NCBI GenBank assembly: GCA_947589015.1
Contig: CANPZF010000001.1
Span: forward strand, 1-53,603
Direction: 5' to 3'
DNA length: 53,603 bases
Source of the DNA: an uncultured Clostridia bacterium
GTDB taxonomy: Bacteria > Bacillota > Clostridia > TANB77 > CAG-508
Shown: positions 50,932-53,603 of the stretch, one piece after another
Position numbering within the stretch: position 1 is the stretch's first letter
Layout: every line of letters starts with the position of its first letter
Made by a program: the position numbers and the translations under genes
The notes under the pieces: model-generated
Told to the model about the DNA's origin: nothing
The model's input: the letters and a program-made list of their open reading frames with translations, nothing else
The model's database searches: none

Positions 50932-51083
50932 TATATCCTCCTTAAAGATTAAAAAGTTATACATATAAAAATATATTAAATAGTATACCATAGTTTGGCA
51001 AAAAAGACAAATTAAAAGTAACCTTTTGAAAAAAGATGGTAATATATAAATGTAAGTATTTTAGGAGAGTATTTAAAACAGAA

Positions 51084-51632
51084 ATGAAAGTAAAAAATTT
51101 AATAAAAGATTATATACAAAATAATGAATTAAATATAGAAAATATAATGCAAAATTATACACCTTATATATATACTATTATAAAAAATAAAAACTCAAAT
51201 CTAGCAAATGAAGATATAGAAGAAATAATCTCTGATGTATTTTTAGCAGTGTGGAAAAACCGAGAAAAATTAGATATAGATAAAGAAATGTCATCATATT
51301 TGGTAGGCATTACTAAAAATCTTTATAATAAAAAAATTAGAAATAAAAATAATACTACAGATATAACAAATTATGAAAATAGTTTATTTGAAACTGAAGA
51401 CATAGAAACAAAAGTAGAAAGTACTCAAAGAGAAAAAGCAATCATGTTATTGGTAAATGATATGAAAAAAGAAGATAAAAACATTTTTACCTTATACTAT
51501 TATAATTCTAGGTCAATGAAAGATATTGCAAATATATTAAATATATCAGAAAACAAAGTAAAATCCAGACTGTTTAGAATAAGAAATAAAATAAAAAGAT
51601 ATTTAGAAAAAAGGGGGTACAATTATGATTGA
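51084..51632 (+). CDS. ECF-type RNA polymerase sigma factor
   Basis: The 182 residues have region 2 (YTPYIYTIIKNKNSNLANED and DIEEIISDVFLAVWKN) and a region 4 helix-turn-helix (YYNSRSMKDIANILNISENK, KSRLFRIRNKIKRYL). It would redirect RNA polymerase to specific stress or envelope promoters. The start is uncertain: ATG 51084 has TAGGAGAG at a long distance, while ATG 51036 has almost none. It overlaps the next gene by 8 bases, typical for a sigma and anti-sigma pair. Confidence 0.88.
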   Translation: MKVKNLIKDYIQNNELNIENIMQNYTPYIYTIIKNKNSNLANEDIEEIISDVFLAVWKNREKLDIDKEMSSYLVGITKNLYNKKIRNKNNTTDITNYENSLFETEDIETKVESTQREKAIMLLVNDMKKEDKNIFTLYYYNSRSMKDIANILNISENKVKSRLFRIRNKIKRYLEKRGYNYD

Positions 51633-52773
51633 CAATAATATAACTAACAAAATTATATCAAAAGCACAAATGAAAATAGCAGTATCAAAATTTAGTGAGG
51701 AGGATATAAAAATGCCAAAAAGAAATTTACCAAAATTAGTTGCTACTTTTGTATTAGCAACAAGTATTACAGGAGGACTAGTATATGCAACGGAAAATGC
51801 TATTGAACAAATTTGGAAAAAACCTGAAGGTTATAGTATTTCACAAAACATAACTGAAGAGGAAAAAGCAAAATGTATATCTGAGGAAAAGGCAAAAGAA
51901 ATAGGAAATAGTTATTTAAAGAAAATTGGATTTGATGAGCAAGAAATTAAAAATTTACAATTATCAAAAGATTTTTTAGAAAATGAAAATGTTTGGCTTG
52001 TAAGTTCTGAAAAAGTTGGAATAAGAATAAATGCAGAAAGTGGAAAAATTGAGTCAATTAATATTCCGACTTGGCAATATACAATTCCATATAATTATGG
52101 AATCACAAGAGAAGAGGCTAGAAAAGTAGCAAGAGAACTGCTAGAGAAATATAAACTAGAAAATGACACAGGAGAATATGAATTAGTTAGTTTAAAAAGA
52201 AATGCAGAACCAGAAGAACAAGCTTATATTTGGTATGCTGATTTTTATAAAAAGTATGGTGAATTAATTAATCCAGCAGAAAGAATTAGTATAGGTTGGA
52301 TACCAACTATAAATGGTTTGTATTCATTAAGCATTAGTTCAAATAATTATGAAAATAATGAACAAAAAATATCTAAAGAAGATGCTATAAAAATTGCAAT
52401 AGAGAAAGACAATCAAATAGAAAAAGTAAAAAAAATAAAAGATACTAAAGCAGGAATTAGAATTAGACAAATGAATGAAAATGTATATTTAAGAGAAAAT
52501 TTTAAAGAAGAATATGAAAATGGAACTTTAAATATGGAAAAAACAGGTGATAATACTTACAAGTTAAAATCTGATGCGGTTATATATAAAACCGAAGAGA
52601 GAGTAAGAAAAGTTTGGTGCGTAGTTATTTATTATGATGGTTATAATAAATATGATGCTTATACATATTATGTGGATAGTACAACAGGAGAAATTATTGG
52701 AGGAGAAAGATGTGATGAATTTGAAGATGAACAAATTCTTAAAAATGATCCTCATAATGTAATAGAAAAATAA
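51625..52773 (+). CDS. Membrane protein with PepSY/YcdB-like repeats, likely anti-sigma
   Basis: The 382 residues have a short cytoplasmic N-terminal part, one membrane helix (about 34-53, LVATFVLATSITGGLVYAT) and an outer part with repeats like PepSY/YcdB domains (SEEKAKEIGNSYLKKIGF, TREEARKVARELLEKY, SKEDAIKIAIEK). The C terminus has YYVDSTTGEIIGG. Overlap with the sigma-factor gene and the single-pass plan make it the probable anti-sigma or sensor partner. This is an inference from order. Confidence 0.65.
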   Translation: MIDNNITNKIISKAQMKIAVSKFSEEDIKMPKRNLPKLVATFVLATSITGGLVYATENAIEQIWKKPEGYSISQNITEEEKAKCISEEKAKEIGNSYLKKIGFDEQEIKNLQLSKDFLENENVWLVSSEKVGIRINAESGKIESINIPTWQYTIPYNYGITREEARKVARELLEKYKLENDTGEYELVSLKRNAEPEEQAYIWYADFYKKYGELINPAERISIGWIPTINGLYSLSISSNNYENNEQKISKEDAIKIAIEKDNQIEKVKKIKDTKAGIRIRQMNENVYLRENFKEEYENGTLNMEKTGDNTYKLKSDAVIYKTEERVRKVWCVVIYYDGYNKYDAYTYYVDSTTGEIIGGERCDEFEDEQILKNDPHNVIEK

Positions 52774-52812
52774 AAAAATTTAATCTTTATTTCTGTGAAT
52801 TTTCAAAAAAAT

Positions 52813-52841
52813 TTGACATATAATAAAATGGATGCTATTAT
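52813..52841 (+). promoter_or_regulatory. Promoter of candidate small RNA 1
   Basis: TTGACA (52813-52818), a 17-base spacer and TATTAT (52836-52841) with an extended TG. No protein frame follows. Confidence 0.65.
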
Positions 52842-52847
52842 AATAAT

Positions 52848-52905
52848 AGGTTATGTGTAGCCAGACATTAGTTTTGATATGTGATGTAGGAGTCACATAA
52901 TTTTA
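52848..52905 (+). ncRNA. Candidate small RNA 1
   Basis: Follows a strong promoter with no open frame. It contains a hairpin of TATGTGA (52878-52884) and TCACATA (52893-52899) followed by ATTTT. The end is weaker than that of candidate 2. I know no family match. Confidence 0.35.
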
Positions 52906-52929
52906 AAAAACTAAATTTTACCAAAATAT

Positions 52930-52958
52930 TTGTCATATATCTGAAAAGATGTTATAAT
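52930..52958 (+). promoter_or_regulatory. Promoter of candidate small RNA 2
   Basis: TTGTCA (52930-52935), a 17-base spacer and TATAAT (52953-52958) with an extended TG (TGTTATAAT). Confidence 0.7.
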
Positions 52959-52964
52959 AACATT

Positions 52965-53037
52965 AGCTAGCAAAGTTGTATGTCGAAAGCAACACAGAAG
53001 TTTATATGAGATATGTTGACCACATGTCTCTTTTTTT
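52965..53037 (+). ncRNA. Candidate small RNA 2
   Basis: About 73 bases from a strong promoter to a clear terminator: stem GAGATATGT (53008-53016) and ACATGTCTC (53022-53030), then seven T. A small inner GTTG...CAAC hairpin is also present. No open frame. It would be transcribed toward the convergent minus-strand terminator. Confidence 0.45.
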
Positions 53038-53040
53038 ATT

Positions 53041-53279
<239 letters not shown>

Positions 53280-53322
53280 GTTTTACCAACCTTTATAAAC
53301 ACGATATTAACTATATTTTTAA

Positions 53323-53350
53323 TGTTTGTAAAGGTATACCTTTACAAACA
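53323..53350. promoter_or_regulatory. 28-bp perfect palindrome (possible operator 2)
   Basis: A perfect palindrome with half-site TGTTTGTAAAGGTA, centred on GGTATACC. A single TGTTTGTAAA half-site also lies near 53239. Perfect symmetry and the shared half-sites suggest a dimeric DNA-binding protein. Confidence 0.6.
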
Positions 53351-53374
53351 ATGATTTTAGATTAATATTTAATA

Positions 53375-53408
53375 CAAAGAACCCCCTTTCTACATAGAGA
53401 TAGGGGGA
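53375..53408 (-). terminator. Terminator of the right-edge gene
   Basis: The stem CCCCCT (53382-53387) and AGGGGG (53402-53407) encloses a smaller TCT...AGA pairing. The minus-strand tail is TTCTTT. It lies just past the stop of the partial gene at 53423. Confidence 0.65.
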
Positions 53409-53422
53409 AAAGATAAGACAAA

Positions 53423-53603
53423 TCACTCGTCCATTTTAAGGAAAAATATTTCCTCGGGGTCAAAATGTCTGAACTTGAATGCAATGTAATCGGATTCAAT
53501 GAAACACACCTGCTGCCATGTACTAAATTCTTCTGTTTCAATAGTAATAGATGTACTTGGTGCATTCCATCTCAGTATGATACTGTGGGCTAATTCTTTA
53601 TAT
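53423..53603 (-). CDS. Partial minus-strand gene at the window edge
   Basis: The last 59 residues and stop codon of a protein that starts outside the window. Visible parts are SIILRWNAPSTSITIETEEF and WQQVCFIESDYIAFKFRHF, ending KMDE. A terminator follows. I do not recognise the family; the Trp/Phe-rich, beta-like pattern suggests a small globular protein. Confidence 0.55.
   Translation of the reverse strand, partial: YKELAHSIILRWNAPSTSITIETEEFSTWQQVCFIESDYIAFKFRHFDPEEIFFLKMDE

Noticed and set aside
53362..53565. Minus-strand frame starting MHQVHLLLLK
   Set aside because: Another frame on the same strand runs from the window edge to a stop just before a terminator and has more protein-like composition.

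Overview
The window is a contig end-to-end from a very AT-rich, Gram-positive, clostridia-like bacterium, most likely an uncultured gut-type Firmicute. It holds the chromosomal replication origin and its classic neighbours. Leftward from the origin, on the minus strand, run dnaA, dnaN, recF and gyrB. Rightward, on the plus strand, run rpmH, rnpA, yidD, yidC, jag, mnmE, mnmG, rsmG, parA and parB, then a DUF4446 gene and two tRNA-Ser genes. The dnaN-recF gap lacks the small S4-domain gene found there in Bacillus. The left 2.6 kb is a T-rich repeat array without genes.

From 19.7 to 39.8 kb is one long plus-strand cluster for a type IV secretion-like envelope machine. It has three VirB2/TrbC-like two-helix subunits, a PrgI/VirB3-like protein, a membrane-anchored coiled-coil protein, a VirB4 ATPase, a VirB6-like channel protein, two TcpC/VirB8-like proteins, a 1909-residue cell-wall hydrolase with about six enzymatic modules, and a large Ig/dockerin surface protein. 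No relaxase, coupling protein, integrase or attachment site is visible. After a bidirectional terminator come a membrane J-domain protein and a 1436-residue activase-dehydratase fusion (minus), a 470-bp quasi-palindrome, a SWIM/SNF2 helicase, trmFO, a left-handed beta-helix protein, a sigma factor with its likely anti-sigma partner, two candidate small RNAs, a serine-recombinase remnant and a partial gene at the right edge.

The most striking signal is translational. Three conserved genes (dnaA, mnmE and the SNF2 gene, which has two breaks) have a reading frame broken by one extra base. At all four breaks the extra base is the C of an in-frame CGG codon, and skipping it restores a GGN glycine at a conserved, functionally important position. 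I found no other in-frame CGG codon in any gene here, although roughly three dozen CGG triplets lie across codon boundaries. This fits +1 frameshifting at an unassigned CGG codon and would make the broken genes functional. It is inferred from sequence only, and consensus error must be excluded.
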